NCBI RefSeq assembly: GCF_015751895.1
Contig: NZ_JADOTZ010000001.1
Location: forward strand, 1,488,001-1,552,000
Reading direction: 5' to 3'
Length of the DNA stretch: 64,000 nt
DNA from: Zhihengliuella flava
GTDB lineage: Bacteria > Actinomycetota > Actinomycetes > Actinomycetales > Micrococcaceae
Numbering within the stretch: position 1 is the stretch's first letter; each line of letters opens with the position of its first letter. Of the stretch, positions 8,150 to 17,693 are shown one piece after another. The position numbers were made by a program, and so were the translations under genes. The notes beneath the pieces were generated by a model. It worked only from the letters and a program-made list of their open reading frames with translations, searched no databases and was not told the origin of the DNA.

Positions 8150-9018
8150 AAGAACTCCTCTCCACCTCCCGCCCGCTCTCCTGGGTCAACACGGCCTACC
8201 CCTTCGCCGCCGCCTACCTCCTCGCCGGAGGCGGCATTGACTGGCTGCTGTTCCTCGGCACGTTCTTCTTCCTCGTGCCCTACAACCTGGCGATGTATGG
8301 CATCAACGACGTCTTCGACTACGAATCGGACCTGCTGAACCCGCGCAAGGGCGGCGTGGAGGGCGCCGTCGTTCCCCGGGAGAGGCACCGCCGGATCCTG
8401 TGGGCCGCGGCGGTCAGCACCGTTCCGCTGGCGGTGATCCTCCTCGCCGCGGGTGGGCTCGCCGCCGCCGTGGCGCTCGTGATCTCCCTGGCCGCCGTCG
8501 TGGCCTACAGTGCGCCTAAGCTTCGCTTCAAGGAGCGGCCCGTGCTGGACTCCATCACCTCCAGCACGCACTTCGTCTCCCCCGCGGTGTACGGCTGGCT
8601 CCTCGCCGAGGCCCCGATGAGCAGCGGCGCCTGGGCCGCGTTCGCCGCGTTCTTCTGCTGGGGCATGGCCAGTCATGCGTTCGGCGCGGTTCAAGACATC
8701 GTGCCGGACCGTGCCGCGCACCTCGGCTCCATCGCGACGGTTCTGGGCGCTCGGCCCACCGTCGCGGTCGCGACCGGGCTCTACGCGGCCGCCGGGTTGC
8801 TGTGCCTGGCCCTGCCTCTGCCCGGGGCACTGGCTGGCCTGCTGAGCCTGCCCTACCTCGTGAACTCCGGGCGATTCCTCCGGGTCACGGACGCTACCTC
8901 GGAGCGCACCCGCCGCGGCTGGCGCGTCTTTCTCTGGCTCAACTACGTCACGGGGTTCCTGTTCACGCTGCTGCTGATCATCGATGCGCTGGGCCTCTGG
9001 GGCCCGAACGGCGGCTAG
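8146..9018 (+). CDS. crtEb: lycopene elongase (UbiA-family prenyltransferase)
   Basis: Adds two C5 units to lycopene, giving the C50 skeleton (flavuxanthin type). The 290-residue membrane protein has the UbiA aspartate motifs NDVFDYESD (about residue 53) and DIVPDRAAHLG (about residue 184) and roughly eight membrane helices. The GTG at 8146 overlaps the crtYf stop (GTGA). It is the last biosynthetic gene before the MarR regulator. Confidence 0.92.
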   Translation: MKELLSTSRPLSWVNTAYPFAAAYLLAGGGIDWLLFLGTFFFLVPYNLAMYGINDVFDYESDLLNPRKGGVEGAVVPRERHRRILWAAAVSTVPLAVILLAAGGLAAAVALVISLAAVVAYSAPKLRFKERPVLDSITSSTHFVSPAVYGWLLAEAPMSSGAWAAFAAFFCWGMASHAFGAVQDIVPDRAAHLGSIATVLGARPTVAVATGLYAAAGLLCLALPLPGALAGLLSLPYLVNSGRFLRVTDATSERTRRGWRVFLWLNYVTGFLFTLLLIIDALGLWGPNGG

Positions 9019-9056
9019 AATCTATGCCGAGTAATTCAGGGAAGAGAAGTCACGTC

Positions 9057-9641
9057 ATGGCCACCGAACCGTCCGATGCGATGTTTAGCCTCGCCGGCAG
9101 CGACCCCCGGCAGGAGCTGATCAGCCGCGGGGACGTGGACCCCGCTGACCTAGAGCAGATTGACCGCCTCATGCGCGCCATGGGTGCCTTACGGGCGACC
9201 GAACGGAAAATCGCCGCAGCCTCCCAGCGCCACATGCACCTGAAGGAAACGGACATGCGGGCGCTGCATTTCCTGATCACGTGCGCCAATACGGACACGC
9301 ACTGCACGCCCAGCATGCTCGCGCGCCATCTAGGCATCAGTACGGCGGCGACCACCAAGCTTCTGGACCGGCTCGAATCCGCCGAGCACCTCAGCCGCGC
9401 CGCTCACCCCACGGACCGGCGCGCCGTCACGCTGCACGTCAATCCGGAGACGGCGCGGGATGCCCGCGCTTCTGTGGGCCGGCACCACGCCGCCCGGTTC
9501 GCGCCCGCCGCCCGGCTCTCCACGCAGGAGCGGGAAACCGTCATCCGTTTCCTCGAGGAGACGGCCCACGCCATGAACGCCAGTCTCGAGGCGGCCAGCG
9601 GCGGCGCCACGGGGGACATTCCCCCGCGGAACACGGCTTAG
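9057..9641 (+). CDS. MarR-family regulator, likely of the crt operon
   Basis: A 194-residue winged-helix protein. The recognition region LARHLGISTAATTKLLDRL and the wing PTDRRAVTLHV are typical of MarR. It follows crtEb by 38 bases in the same direction, and a MarR-type CrtR represses carotenoid genes in Corynebacterium, so local control is likely. I prefer the ATG at 9057, preceded by AGGGAAGAGAAG, over the in-frame ATG at 9024. Its stop overlaps the convergent kinase gene by a few bases. Confidence 0.82.
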   Translation: MATEPSDAMFSLAGSDPRQELISRGDVDPADLEQIDRLMRAMGALRATERKIAAASQRHMHLKETDMRALHFLITCANTDTHCTPSMLARHLGISTAATTKLLDRLESAEHLSRAAHPTDRRAVTLHVNPETARDARASVGRHHAARFAPAARLSTQERETVIRFLEETAHAMNASLEAASGGATGDIPPRNTA

Positions 9642-10543
9642 ACCTCGGACTCCCAGGGCGGGTTGGCGCCCGCCCGGCCCACCGTCACCGCGGCAATGTG
9701 TGCCGCGCGCTCGAGGATCCCGCGCAGGGTCGCGGGGCCAACACCGGCGAGCCGGTCCCGAACCGTCTCCCCGCCGGTGCCCCGCGAGATGCCGTCCAGC
9801 AGGGCGGCCATATAGGAATCGCCGGCGCCGACGGTGTCCACCACCTCGACCTCCGCGGCCGGAACGTCAATCTCCGTGCCGTCGTGGTGCAGCGCGATCA
9901 CGCCGTCGCCGCCGCGGGTAACCACCACAAACTGGCACGTCTGCGCCCATTCGGCCGCCACCGTCGCGACGTCCTCTCCCGGCCGCAGCCACGCCAAGTC
10001 CTCTTCGCTGACCTTGGTGATGTCCGCGAGTTCCACCAAGCGTTCCACGCGCGGGCGCACCTCGGCGGGCTCGCCCATCAGCGAGGGCCGCAGGTTCGGG
10101 TCGTAGGAGATCACCGCGCCACCGGCCTTCGCCGCGGCCAACGCGGCCTCCGTCGCCGCATAGGCGTCGGCGTCGACGGCGGCGATGGACCCGGTATGGA
10201 CATAGGGAAAATCGCCGACCCCCTCCAGCTGGGGCAGCTGGTAGTTGACCTCAAACTCATAGGTGGCGCCGCCGTCGTCGTCCAACGTGGCCACGGCCAC
10301 GCTGGTGGAGTCCGCGCCGCGCGAGGCGTCCGTCACGCTCACGTGGGACTCCGCGAGGTGCTCGGCAATCGCCTGCCCCCGGTCATCGTCACCGATCCAC
10401 GTGGCCAAGGTGACGTCTTGGCCGAGGCGGCCGAGACCCAGCGCCACGTTGGCGGGCGAGCCACCCGGGTGTTCCTCCACGGCGCCATCGGCGGTGTGAA
10501 CGACGTCGATCAATGCTTCGCCAATGACGAGGAACTTCGGCAT
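9638..10543 (-). CDS. PfkB-family sugar kinase (fructokinase-like)
   Basis: A 301-residue ribokinase/PfkB-type kinase that phosphorylates a sugar or nucleoside hydroxyl with ATP. It has the N-terminal substrate glycines (HPGGSPANVALGLGRLG), the DPNLRPSL motif and the catalytic GAGDSYMAALL (anion hole and base Asp). The overall sequence is closest to bacterial fructokinases, but the sugar cannot be proved. TTGGAGG precedes the ATG. There is no linked sugar transporter nearby. Confidence 0.85.
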   Translation of the reverse strand: MPKFLVIGEALIDVVHTADGAVEEHPGGSPANVALGLGRLGQDVTLATWIGDDDRGQAIAEHLAESHVSVTDASRGADSTSVAVATLDDDGGATYEFEVNYQLPQLEGVGDFPYVHTGSIAAVDADAYAATEAALAAAKAGGAVISYDPNLRPSLMGEPAEVRPRVERLVELADITKVSEEDLAWLRPGEDVATVAAEWAQTCQFVVVTRGGDGVIALHHDGTEIDVPAAEVEVVDTVGAGDSYMAALLDGISRGTGGETVRDRLAGVGPATLRGILERAAHIAAVTVGRAGANPPWESEV

Positions 10544-10638
10544 GCGTGGCCTCCAAGAAGGTCGTGGTCTGAGGACTTAGGCTAACCGCTCCGCGTGCCA
10601 GCGGTCACACCGGGATGTCACAGAAAGTACACGACCCC

Positions 10639-10667
10639 TTGTCAGCGTTGCGGTCCGGGACTACGTT
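10639..10667 (+). promoter_or_regulatory. promoter of the FAD monooxygenase gene, leaderless
   Basis: TTGTCA (10639-10644), 17-base spacer, TACGTT (10662-10667). The ATG at 10675 lies eight bases past the end of the -10, where transcription would be expected to begin, so the mRNA is probably leaderless. This promoter also rules out the in-frame start at 10615. Confidence 0.55.
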
Positions 10668-10674
10668 CAGCCGC

Positions 10675-11946
10675 ATGGATGATCGGGAGAGAACGGGGCC
10701 AACTCGGGCGCTGACCTGCGATTGCGTGATTGCCGGCGGCGGGCCGGCCGGAATGATCGCCGGGCTTCTGCTGGCGCGGTCCGGCGTGCGGGTGACGGTG
10801 CTGGAGAAACACCACGACTTCCTGCGCGACTTCCGCGGGGACACCGTGCACCCCAGCACCTTGGGGCTGCTCGATGAGCTGGGCCTGATGGAGCAGTTTG
10901 GCGCCCTCGGCGCCACCCGAGTCGAGGAGGTCCAGGCGCCCGTCGCGGGCGGCGGCAGCGTGCGGATGGCCGACTTTCGGCGCTTGCCCGTCAAGCACCC
11001 GTACATCGCGATGATCCCGCAGTGGGACTTCCTCGACGTCCTCGCGACCGCCGGCGAGGCCGAGCCGAACTTCACGCTGCTCATGGGCGCCGAGGTGACC
11101 GGCCTGCGCTGGGAGGGCGAGCAGGTGGTGGGGGTCACCGCGGTGCACGACGGCGCCGCGCTGGACGTGGCGGCCCGGCTCACCCTGGCGGCGGACGGCC
11201 GCTGGTCCACCCTGCGCGCCGCATCGTCCCTGCCCATAATGGATCACCCCGTCGACGCGGACGTGTGGTGGTTTCGGCTGCCCACGCGAGAGAACCCGGG
11301 CGTCTCCGCCGAATCCTTGCTACCGCGCAGCATCGCCGGCCAGCTCTACATCGGCATCCCCCGCCGCGACTACCTGCAGGTGGCGCGCGTCATCCCCAAG
11401 GGGGCGGACGGCCGGATGCGGGCGCAGGGGATCGAACAGATCCGGGCGGATGCCGCCTCCGCATTCCCGGAGCTCGAACGGGCCGCGAGCCACCTAGAGC
11501 TCGAGGACCTCAAGCTGCTGGACGTGCGCGTCAACCGGCTGCGCCAGTGGCACCGGCCGGGGCTGCTCTGCATCGGGGACGCCGCGCACGCCATGTCGCC
11601 CATCGGCGGGGTGGGGATTAACCTCGCGGTTCAGGACGGCGTGGCCGCCGCCCGCATTCTGGCCGAGCCCCTCCGCCGCGGCACCATCGGAGACCGTCAC
11701 GTCGCCGCCGCCCAACGGCGTCGCACCCTGCCGACGCGCGCGACGCAGCTGCTCCAACGCGGGCTGCACCGCGGCGTGTCCCGGCTCTTGCGCGGCAACG
11801 CGCAGCTGCAGATCCCGGTCCCGGTGGCACGGCTCGTCTCCGCCGTCCCCGCGCTGGCCGCGGTGCCCGCGTTCGCCGTCGGAGTGGGCGTGCGTCCGGA
11901 GCACGCCCCGGCGGCGGCCCGGCGACCGCCGGGGATGACACAATGA
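10675..11946 (+). CDS. FAD-dependent monooxygenase (PHBH-type)
   Basis: A 423-residue class A flavoprotein monooxygenase-like enzyme that would hydroxylate or oxidise an aromatic or other small molecule with NAD(P)H and O2. It has the FAD-binding GGGPAGMIAG near the N-terminus and the second FAD motif GDAAHAMSPIGGVGIN at about residue 302. The substrate is not predictable. An MFS exporter starts six bases after its stop, so the pair may modify and expel a compound. The start was set at 10675 from the promoter; the frame itself is open to 10615. Confidence 0.82.
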   Translation: MDDRERTGPTRALTCDCVIAGGGPAGMIAGLLLARSGVRVTVLEKHHDFLRDFRGDTVHPSTLGLLDELGLMEQFGALGATRVEEVQAPVAGGGSVRMADFRRLPVKHPYIAMIPQWDFLDVLATAGEAEPNFTLLMGAEVTGLRWEGEQVVGVTAVHDGAALDVAARLTLAADGRWSTLRAASSLPIMDHPVDADVWWFRLPTRENPGVSAESLLPRSIAGQLYIGIPRRDYLQVARVIPKGADGRMRAQGIEQIRADAASAFPELERAASHLELEDLKLLDVRVNRLRQWHRPGLLCIGDAAHAMSPIGGVGINLAVQDGVAAARILAEPLRRGTIGDRHVAAAQRRRTLPTRATQLLQRGLHRGVSRLLRGNAQLQIPVPVARLVSAVPALAAVPAFAVGVGVRPEHAPAAARRPPGMTQ

Positions 11947-11952
11947 CCCACT

Positions 11953-13134
11953 GTGACTGACTCGCTCTCTCCGCCGCCGGTCTGGCGCGCGCCCGGAATG
12001 CCCGCCCTCTTGCTGGTGACGTTCTTCGGGTTCGCCGGGTTCGCCGCGCTCATGCCGACGGCGCCGCTTTGGGCGCTGGAGGTGGGCGCTGGGTCCGCCG
12101 GCGCGGGCATGGTCAACGGCATCCTCATGCTCTGCACGGTGGCGTCCCAGCCCTTCGTGCCGTGGGCCCTGCGGCGGTTCGGGTGGGCGCGCACCCTCGG
12201 CGTGGGACTGGCTCTGCTCGGTGTACCCACACTGTTCTTTGGGCTCGCGGGCTCGCTGGGGACCGTCCTGACCCTCTCCGGGGTGCGTGGGCTTGGATTC
12301 TCCATCCTGACCGTCGCCGGCTCCATGGCCGTGGCCGAACTGGTCGAGCCTGGCCGCCGCGGCAAGGCGGTCGGCGCCTACGGGCTGGCCATCTCCGTTC
12401 CGCAGTTGACCCTGCTGCCGAGCACGCCGTGGCTGGCCGAGCACATGGGTTTCTGGCTGGTGTTTGTGCTCGGGGCCCTCCCGGTGGCGGCTATCCCGCC
12501 CGCGCTCGCGCTGGCCAGGCACCTGCACCAGCCGGACGATTCAGACCGCGTGCCGGAGCAGGCACTCTCCTGGCGGGGCATGCTCCCGCTGGCGCGACCC
12601 ATGGCGCTGCTGTTGGCCGTCACACTGGCCTCCGGCGCGTTCATCACGTTCACCCCGCAAATGAGTTCCGACGCGGCGGCCACCACGGCGGGCCTGCTGC
12701 TGTTGACGTCCACCGCGGCGCTGGCCCGGTGGCGGTTTGGCCATTGGGCGGACGTGCACGGCGCGCACGTGTTCCTGTGGCCGTTGGTGTGCGTGACCAT
12801 CGTGGGGCTGCTGCTGGGCGCTTGGGCCGTGATTGACCCGCAGGACACCTCCGTGGTGGCGCTCTTGGTCGGCATGGCGCTGCTCGGCATCAGCTACGGC
12901 GGCCTACAGAATCTGACCCTGCTCGAGTCCTTCAGCGCGGTGCGGCCGCGGGACTACGGGGTGGCGAGCGCGGCGTGGAACATCGGGTTTGACGCGGGCA
13001 CGGGCCTCGGTTCGGTGCTGGTCGGCGCGCTGGCCGCGGGGTATTCCTTCCCCGTGGCGCTGGTGGTGTGCGCGGCCTTCTCCGTGCTCACCCTGCCGCT
13101 GGCGCTCATGCGCCAGCGCGGGCCGAGCGCCTAG
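11953..13134 (+). CDS. MFS transporter
   Basis: A 393-residue major facilitator protein with about twelve hydrophobic helices and a short central loop, starting with GTG six bases after the FAD monooxygenase. It resembles drug-efflux members of the superfamily, with MLCTVASQPFVPWALRRFGWARTLG around the helix 2-3 loop. The substrate is unknown. The tight spacing suggests one transcript with the monooxygenase. Confidence 0.85.
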   Translation: MTDSLSPPPVWRAPGMPALLLVTFFGFAGFAALMPTAPLWALEVGAGSAGAGMVNGILMLCTVASQPFVPWALRRFGWARTLGVGLALLGVPTLFFGLAGSLGTVLTLSGVRGLGFSILTVAGSMAVAELVEPGRRGKAVGAYGLAISVPQLTLLPSTPWLAEHMGFWLVFVLGALPVAAIPPALALARHLHQPDDSDRVPEQALSWRGMLPLARPMALLLAVTLASGAFITFTPQMSSDAAATTAGLLLLTSTAALARWRFGHWADVHGAHVFLWPLVCVTIVGLLLGAWAVIDPQDTSVVALLVGMALLGISYGGLQNLTLLESFSAVRPRDYGVASAAWNIGFDAGTGLGSVLVGALAAGYSFPVALVVCAAFSVLTLPLALMRQRGPSA

Positions 13135-13324
13135 CCGCGCGCGGCCGAGTGCGCCATTCCGCCCCGTTCTCCAGCCGATTCCGCGCCGGCATGCCCGGAG
13201 TTTCGGGAGTTCACCCGGCAAGAACGGGGCCAAGTGGGCGGGGCGGCGACCCAAACCCCTACCCGTGCCACCGAATTCGGGTCATGATGGGCACAGCAGA
13301 GCGCACCGATCGAGAGGAACAGCG

Positions 13325-14086
13325 ATGAGCGCGGGAAACCCCGTCTGGATCGACATCAACTTCCCGGATCCCGCCGCGGGCGAGGAGTTCTACACCTCCC
13401 TGTTCGGGTGGACGTTCGAGGACCAGGGCCCGACGATGGGCGACTACCGCATGATCCACGCGCCCGGCGGCCACGTGATCGCCGGCGCCTCCCCCGGCAT
13501 CCCGCAGGATGCCTCGGTCCCCACTGAGTGGATGGTCCACCTTGGTGTGGATGATCTTGAGGCGGCCCTGACCAGGGTCTCCGCGGCCGGCGGGAAGACC
13601 TTGTCCGAGCCCATGCCCGTGGGAGAGCTGGGCACGGTGGCCGTGGTCTCCACCCCGTCGGGCGCCGCGCTGGGCCTCTGGCAGGCGGCGTCCTTCACCG
13701 GATTCACCCTTCCGCAGACCCACGGCACGCCCGTCTGGTTTGAGCACATGTCCACGGATTTCGACGCCGACTTGGCGTTTTACGCCGCCGTATTCGGGTG
13801 GGAGAACGCGCTGATGGAGGGCGGCTTCGGCTACGCCACCAACTGGCCGGCGGAGACCGCGACCGCCGGGCTTTGCGACGCCGCGAACATCTTGCCCGCA
13901 GGCACCCAGCCCTTCTGGCGCATCTACTTTCAGGTCAAGGACACCGAGGAGTCCATGCACCGGGTGACGGATCTCGGCGGCACCGTACTGGACGGCCCCA
14001 TGGATTCACCGTTCGGCCGGTTGTGCACGGTGGCGGACCCGTACGGGCACGCGTTCCAAATCATCTCCCGTCCGGCCGAGGACTGA
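13325..14086 (+). CDS. VOC (glyoxalase/dioxygenase fold) two-domain protein
   Basis: A 253-residue protein built from two vicinal-oxygen-chelate domains: residues 1-120 (VWIDINFPDPAAGEEFYTSLFGW) and 130-253 (VWFEHMSTDFDADLAFYAAVFGW), each ending in a DPYGHAF or equivalent strand. Members of this two-domain group are widespread in Actinobacteria and have no settled substrate. AGAGGAACAGCG supplies the ribosome site for the ATG at 13325. It stands alone; the 190 bases upstream contain only a 10-base inverted repeat with a wide loop and no clear promoter. Confidence 0.82.
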   Translation: MSAGNPVWIDINFPDPAAGEEFYTSLFGWTFEDQGPTMGDYRMIHAPGGHVIAGASPGIPQDASVPTEWMVHLGVDDLEAALTRVSAAGGKTLSEPMPVGELGTVAVVSTPSGAALGLWQAASFTGFTLPQTHGTPVWFEHMSTDFDADLAFYAAVFGWENALMEGGFGYATNWPAETATAGLCDAANILPAGTQPFWRIYFQVKDTEESMHRVTDLGGTVLDGPMDSPFGRLCTVADPYGHAFQIISRPAED

Positions 14087-14130
14087 GGTACCACCGCTCA
14101 CCCCGCACCGAAGCGCCGAAGCGCCATCCG

Positions 14131-14547
14131 CTACTCCAGCAGCTCGCTGCGGATCAGGAACCGCTTGCCCTCGGGGGCTTCCACCGAGAACCCGGACCCG
14201 CGCCCCTGCACCACATCCACGGTGAGGTGCGTGTGCTTCCAGTAGGCGAACTGCTCGGCGGACATCCAGAAGTCCAGCTCCCCGAGCGCCTCGCCCTCAC
14301 GGCCTGTGAGGTCAAAAGTTCCCAAGAGGACGTCCGCGGCACCGGTCTTAAAGTCCCCGGCCGGAAAGCACATGGGGGACGAGCCGTCGCAACAGCCGCC
14401 GGACTGGTGAAACATCAGGGGACCGTGAACGTCCCACAACTGGCGCAGCAAGTCCACCGCGGCCGCGCTCAGCGCCACGCGGGAGCGGCTCTCCCCGTCC
14501 AACCGAGGCCGCGATTCGACGCGCCCGGCGCCCGCCTCAAACGTCAT
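14131..14547 (-). CDS. DUF779-family protein linked to aldehyde dehydrogenase
   Basis: A 138-residue cytoplasmic protein with the conserved cysteine/histidine stretch FHQSGGCCDGSSPMCFP near residue 50 and VQGRGSGFSVE near the end, which define DUF779. Genes of this family are commonly next to acetaldehyde dehydrogenases; the function is unknown, and the cysteines suggest metal or redox chemistry. I chose the ATG at 14547 because AAAGGAG precedes it; the frame runs back to 14577. It follows the dehydrogenase gene after a strong hairpin. Confidence 0.75.
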   Translation of the reverse strand: MTFEAGAGRVESRPRLDGESRSRVALSAAAVDLLRQLWDVHGPLMFHQSGGCCDGSSPMCFPAGDFKTGAADVLLGTFDLTGREGEALGELDFWMSAEQFAYWKHTHLTVDVVQGRGSGFSVEAPEGKRFLIRSELLE

Positions 14548-14567
14548 CGGTACTCCTTTCCGCTGCC

Positions 14568-14600
14568 CTGGCCCCACGACGCCCGTCGCCGTGGGGCCAG
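14568..14600. terminator. intercistronic hairpin between aldehyde dehydrogenase and DUF779 genes
   Basis: CTGGCCCCACG and its exact complement CGTGGGGCCAG form an 11-pair stem with an 11-base loop. It lies just after the dehydrogenase stop and before the DUF779 start, so it could be a partial terminator or an mRNA-stabilising hairpin. There is no U tract. Confidence 0.55.
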
Positions 14601-14621
14601 CGCATGCACACCTCCGTCGGC

Positions 14622-16145
14622 TTAGAAGAAGCCGAGCTTGCTCTCCGCGTAGCTGACCAGCAAGTTCTTGGTCTGCTGGTAGTGCTCCAGCATCATCAAG
14701 TGCGTCTCCCGCCCGATGCCGGAGGACTTGTAGCCGCCGAACGCCGCGTGCGCCGGGTAGGAGTGATAGTTGTTCACCCAGACGCGCCCGGCCTGGATCT
14801 CCCGGCCCGCCCGGTACGCGGTGTTGCCGTTGCGGGACCAGACGCCGGCGCCCAACCCGTACAGGGTGTCGTTGGCGATCCGCAGGGCGTCGTCGTACCC
14901 GGAGAACTTCGCGACCGAGACCACGGGGCCGAAGATCTCTTCTTGGAAGATCCTCATGGAGTTGTTGCCCGCAAAAATCGTCGGCTGCACGTAGTAGCCA
15001 CCGCTGAGCTCGCCGCCCAAGTCCGCCCGGCCGCCGCCGGTGAGGACCGTGGCCCCCTCCTGCTGACCGATGTCCAGGTAGGACAGGATCTTCTCCAACT
15101 GATCGTTGGAGGCCTGGGCGCCCATCATGGTGTCCGTATCCAACGGGTTGCCCTGCTTGATGGCCTGGGTGCGGGCCACGACGTCGTCCATGAACCGGTC
15201 ATAGATCGATTCCTGCACCAGCGCGCGGGACGGGCACGTGCACACCTCGCCCTGATTGAGGGCGAACATGGTGAAGCCCTCCTGCGCCTTGTCATAGAAC
15301 GCGTCGTCCGCCGCGGCGATGTCCTCGAAGAAGATGTTGGGGCTCTTACCGCCGAGCTCCAGCGTGACCGGAATCAGGTTCTCGGAGGCGTACTGCATGA
15401 TCAGCCGGCCCGTGGTGGTCTCCCCGGTAAAGGCGATCTTGCGGATCCGCTTGTTGGCCGCGAGCGGCTTTCCGGCCTCCAGGCCGAACCCGTTGACGAT
15501 GTTCAGTACGCCGGCGGGCAACAGGTCTCCGATGAGCTCCGTGAGCACCAGGATGGACGCCGGGGTCTGCTCGGCCGGCTTGAGCACCACGGCATTGCCC
15601 GCCGCCAGCGCTGGCGCCAGCTTCCAGACGGCCATGAGGATCGGGAAGTTCCAGGGGATGATCTGTCCGACGACGCCGAGCGGCTCGTGGTAGTGGTATG
15701 CCGTCGTATCGTCATCGATCTGGGACAGGCGGCCCTCCTGAGCGCGGATGGCCCCGGCGTAGTACCGGAAATGATCGATGGCCAGCGGCAGGTCCGCGTT
15801 CAGGGTCTCGCGGACGGCCTTGCCGTTGTCCCACGTTTCGGCGACCGCGAGCATCTCCAGGTTTTCCTCCATGCGGTCCGCGATGCGGTGCAGGATGAGA
15901 GCGCGCTCGGCCGCGCTGGTTTTGCCCCATGCGCTGGCTGCGGCGTGCGCGGCGTCGAGGGCGGCCTCGATGTCGTCGGCGGTGCCGCGGCCGACCTCAC
16001 AGAACACCTGCCCGGTGACCGGCGTGACGTTCTCGAAGTACTGGCCTTTGACCGGTGCGGTCCATTCACCGCCGATGTAGTGCTCGTAGCGCGGCTTGAA
16101 GGTCAGCAGCGATCCGTCGGTTCCGGGGTTGGCGTAGACAGTCAT
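14622..16145 (-). CDS. aldehyde dehydrogenase (acetaldehyde type)
   Basis: NAD-dependent oxidation of an aldehyde to its acid. The 507-residue protein has the conserved glutamate motif [12 protein letters not shown] and the catalytic cysteine in [11 protein letters not shown] at about residue 301. It is closest to the AldB/AcoD/ExaC group, which handles acetaldehyde and chloroacetaldehyde. A GAF-domain regulator is upstream in the same direction and DUF779 is downstream, a common trio for alcohol or acetoin breakdown. AAAGGAG precedes the start. Confidence 0.9.
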   Translation of the reverse strand: MTVYANPGTDGSLLTFKPRYEHYIGGEWTAPVKGQYFENVTPVTGQVFCEVGRGTADDIEAALDAAHAAASAWGKTSAAERALILHRIADRMEENLEMLAVAETWDNGKAVRETLNADLPLAIDHFRYYAGAIRAQEGRLSQIDDDTTAYHYHEPLGVVGQIIPWNFPILMAVWKLAPALAAGNAVVLKPAEQTPASILVLTELIGDLLPAGVLNIVNGFGLEAGKPLAANKRIRKIAFTGETTTGRLIMQYASENLIPVTLELGGKSPNIFFEDIAAADDAFYDKAQEGFTMFALNQGEVCTCPSRALVQESIYDRFMDDVVARTQAIKQGNPLDTDTMMGAQASNDQLEKILSYLDIGQQEGATVLTGGGRADLGGELSGGYYVQPTIFAGNNSMRIFQEEIFGPVVSVAKFSGYDDALRIANDTLYGLGAGVWSRNGNTAYRAGREIQAGRVWVNNYHSYPAHAAFGGYKSSGIGRETHLMMLEHYQQTKNLLVSYAESKLGFF

Positions 16146-16287
16146 GCGAGTCTCCTTTGTCAGGCAGTGCGTCTGCGGCAGGGTCTGGCCTGCGCGGCCC
16201 GCCGGATGCCCCGGCCGGGCCTGCTCACGCTGCCGACGCTACGCTCGCGCAGGTTGCACGCACGTTGCACGGGTGCCGCGGCGGCTC

Positions 16288-17652
16288 TTAGGCCTCCAGC
16301 GCTTCGAGGTGGGAGACGACGACGGCGCGGCGCGGCGAACGCGGCGGCAGCACGGCCAGCGCGGTGCGCCAGGCGGCGACGTCGTCGTGCGCCTCGGATA
16401 GCGCGAGGTAACTCATGAGGACCTCCGGGCCTGCGTCGGAGAGCATGGCCTCGCGCAGGGCGCCGGAGACTTCGGCGCGGATCGCCTCGATGCCCGGCGC
16501 CGTGGAGGCGGGCAGCAGCGGCCCCCGGTACAGCTCGAGGGCGGCGCGGTAGCGGCCGCGGCCAACGAGCTCCAGCACGCGGCGCGCGTCGGACGCGGGG
16601 GCCGGGTCCAGCCGGTACGGGCGCGAGGCGAGGGCGGCTGCGGTCCCGGCGAGCGTGTGGCGCAACCGGGAGATCTCCGCGCGCAGCGTGACGGGGCGGG
16701 CGAACTCGCCCCAGAGCGCCAGGGCCAAGGCTTCTGCGCTCAGCCCCGCGGCCGAGGCCCGCGGACCGCCGGGCGCACTCTGGTGCCAGGCCAGCAGGGC
16801 GAGGATCTCCGCGTGCCGGCCCGTGAAGCGGTCCGTCCCGCGCTCGGTGATGAGTTCGACGCCGTCGCGCCCCCACGTGCCCACGGTGAGCGCCGTTTCC
16901 TGCGCGGGCCGGGTCTGGGGCCGGGGTCCGCTGCCCGAGGCAACGCCGCGGACGGGCTGGCGGGCCGTGGCATAGGCGGCGAGCTTGAGCTCGGCCTCGG
17001 CGGCGGCCACGGCCGCCTGAACGAGGGAGAGCGAGTGCGCGGCGACGGCGTCGTCCCCTCCGGTCAGGTCAATGACGCCCAGCACGTTCCCGGTGGGGCC
17101 GTGGATCGGCACGGCGGTACAGCTGACGCGGTGGGCGAGTCGGCTGTAGTGCTCGGCTCCGCTGACCTGCACCCCGGCCCCGGTGGCCAGCGCGGTCCCG
17201 GGAGCGGAGGTGCCCACGGAGCGTTCGGACCAGTCAGCGCCGGGGACGAACGCCATGGACTCGGCGCTAGCCAGCGCGGCGCGGTCCCCGTCCACCCAGA
17301 GGAGGCGGCCGTGTTGGTCGCCCATCGCGACGATGAGCCCGGTGTCCCGGGCCGGTTCGATGAGCAGGCGGGTGATCACCGGGCGGATGGCCGCCAGCGG
17401 GTGGTCCCGGCGGTAGGCGTCCAGTTCGGCGGAGGCGAAACTGAGGACCGGCTCGATCGCCCCGGGGGCCAGAAAACCTCGGGAACGCCGCCACGACTCC
17501 CGCACGACGGGACGCAGCAGGTCAAAGGCGGTTCCGGGGCCGCCGTCGTCAGCGCCGCCCGGGCCCGGCGCGCAGGCCAGCGCGTGCGCGGCGAGCGCGT
17601 GGCGCTGCAGCGCGGGCTCCGCCGGGCAAATGAGCACGATGAGCACCCCCAC
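16288..17652 (-). CDS. GAF-domain transcriptional regulator (AcoR-like without AAA domain)
   Basis: A 454-residue regulator. The N-terminal part has the sensory region seen in AcoR-type activators (VRESWRRSRGFL near residue 50) followed by a GAF domain (VSCTAVPIHGPTGNVLGVIDLTGG). The C-terminal third (FTGRHAEILALLAWHQ...LRAEISRLRHTL) resembles a winged-helix DNA-binding domain. There is no sigma-54 ATPase module. It lies directly upstream of the aldehyde dehydrogenase gene, which it probably controls. The GTG at 17652 is the first in the frame; several GTGs follow, so the start is uncertain. Confidence 0.72.
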   Translation of the reverse strand: MGVLIVLICPAEPALQRHALAAHALACAPGPGGADDGGPGTAFDLLRPVVRESWRRSRGFLAPGAIEPVLSFASAELDAYRRDHPLAAIRPVITRLLIEPARDTGLIVAMGDQHGRLLWVDGDRAALASAESMAFVPGADWSERSVGTSAPGTALATGAGVQVSGAEHYSRLAHRVSCTAVPIHGPTGNVLGVIDLTGGDDAVAAHSLSLVQAAVAAAEAELKLAAYATARQPVRGVASGSGPRPQTRPAQETALTVGTWGRDGVELITERGTDRFTGRHAEILALLAWHQSAPGGPRASAAGLSAEALALALWGEFARPVTLRAEISRLRHTLAGTAAALASRPYRLDPAPASDARRVLELVGRGRYRAALELYRGPLLPASTAPGIEAIRAEVSGALREAMLSDAGPEVLMSYLALSEAHDDVAAWRTALAVLPPRSPRRAVVVSHLEALEA

Positions 17653-17693
17653 AGTTCATGTGTCGAGAGTCACAAAATTCCTGCTGGTAAGTC

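Noticed and set aside
13163-13230. Inverted repeat GCCCCGTTCT / AGAACGGGGC as a terminator
   Set aside because: The loop is nearly 50 bases and no tail follows, so a stable hairpin is doubtful.
14604-16418. Plus-strand open frame of 604 codons
   Set aside because: It is antisense to the aldehyde dehydrogenase, has low-complexity Arg/Gly/Asp-rich content and no recognisable domain. Long antisense frames are normal in DNA of this GC content.
17650-17662. CACA-GTTCA-TGTG palindrome at the GAF regulator start
   Set aside because: Arms of only four bases, placed on the start codon itself; likely chance.
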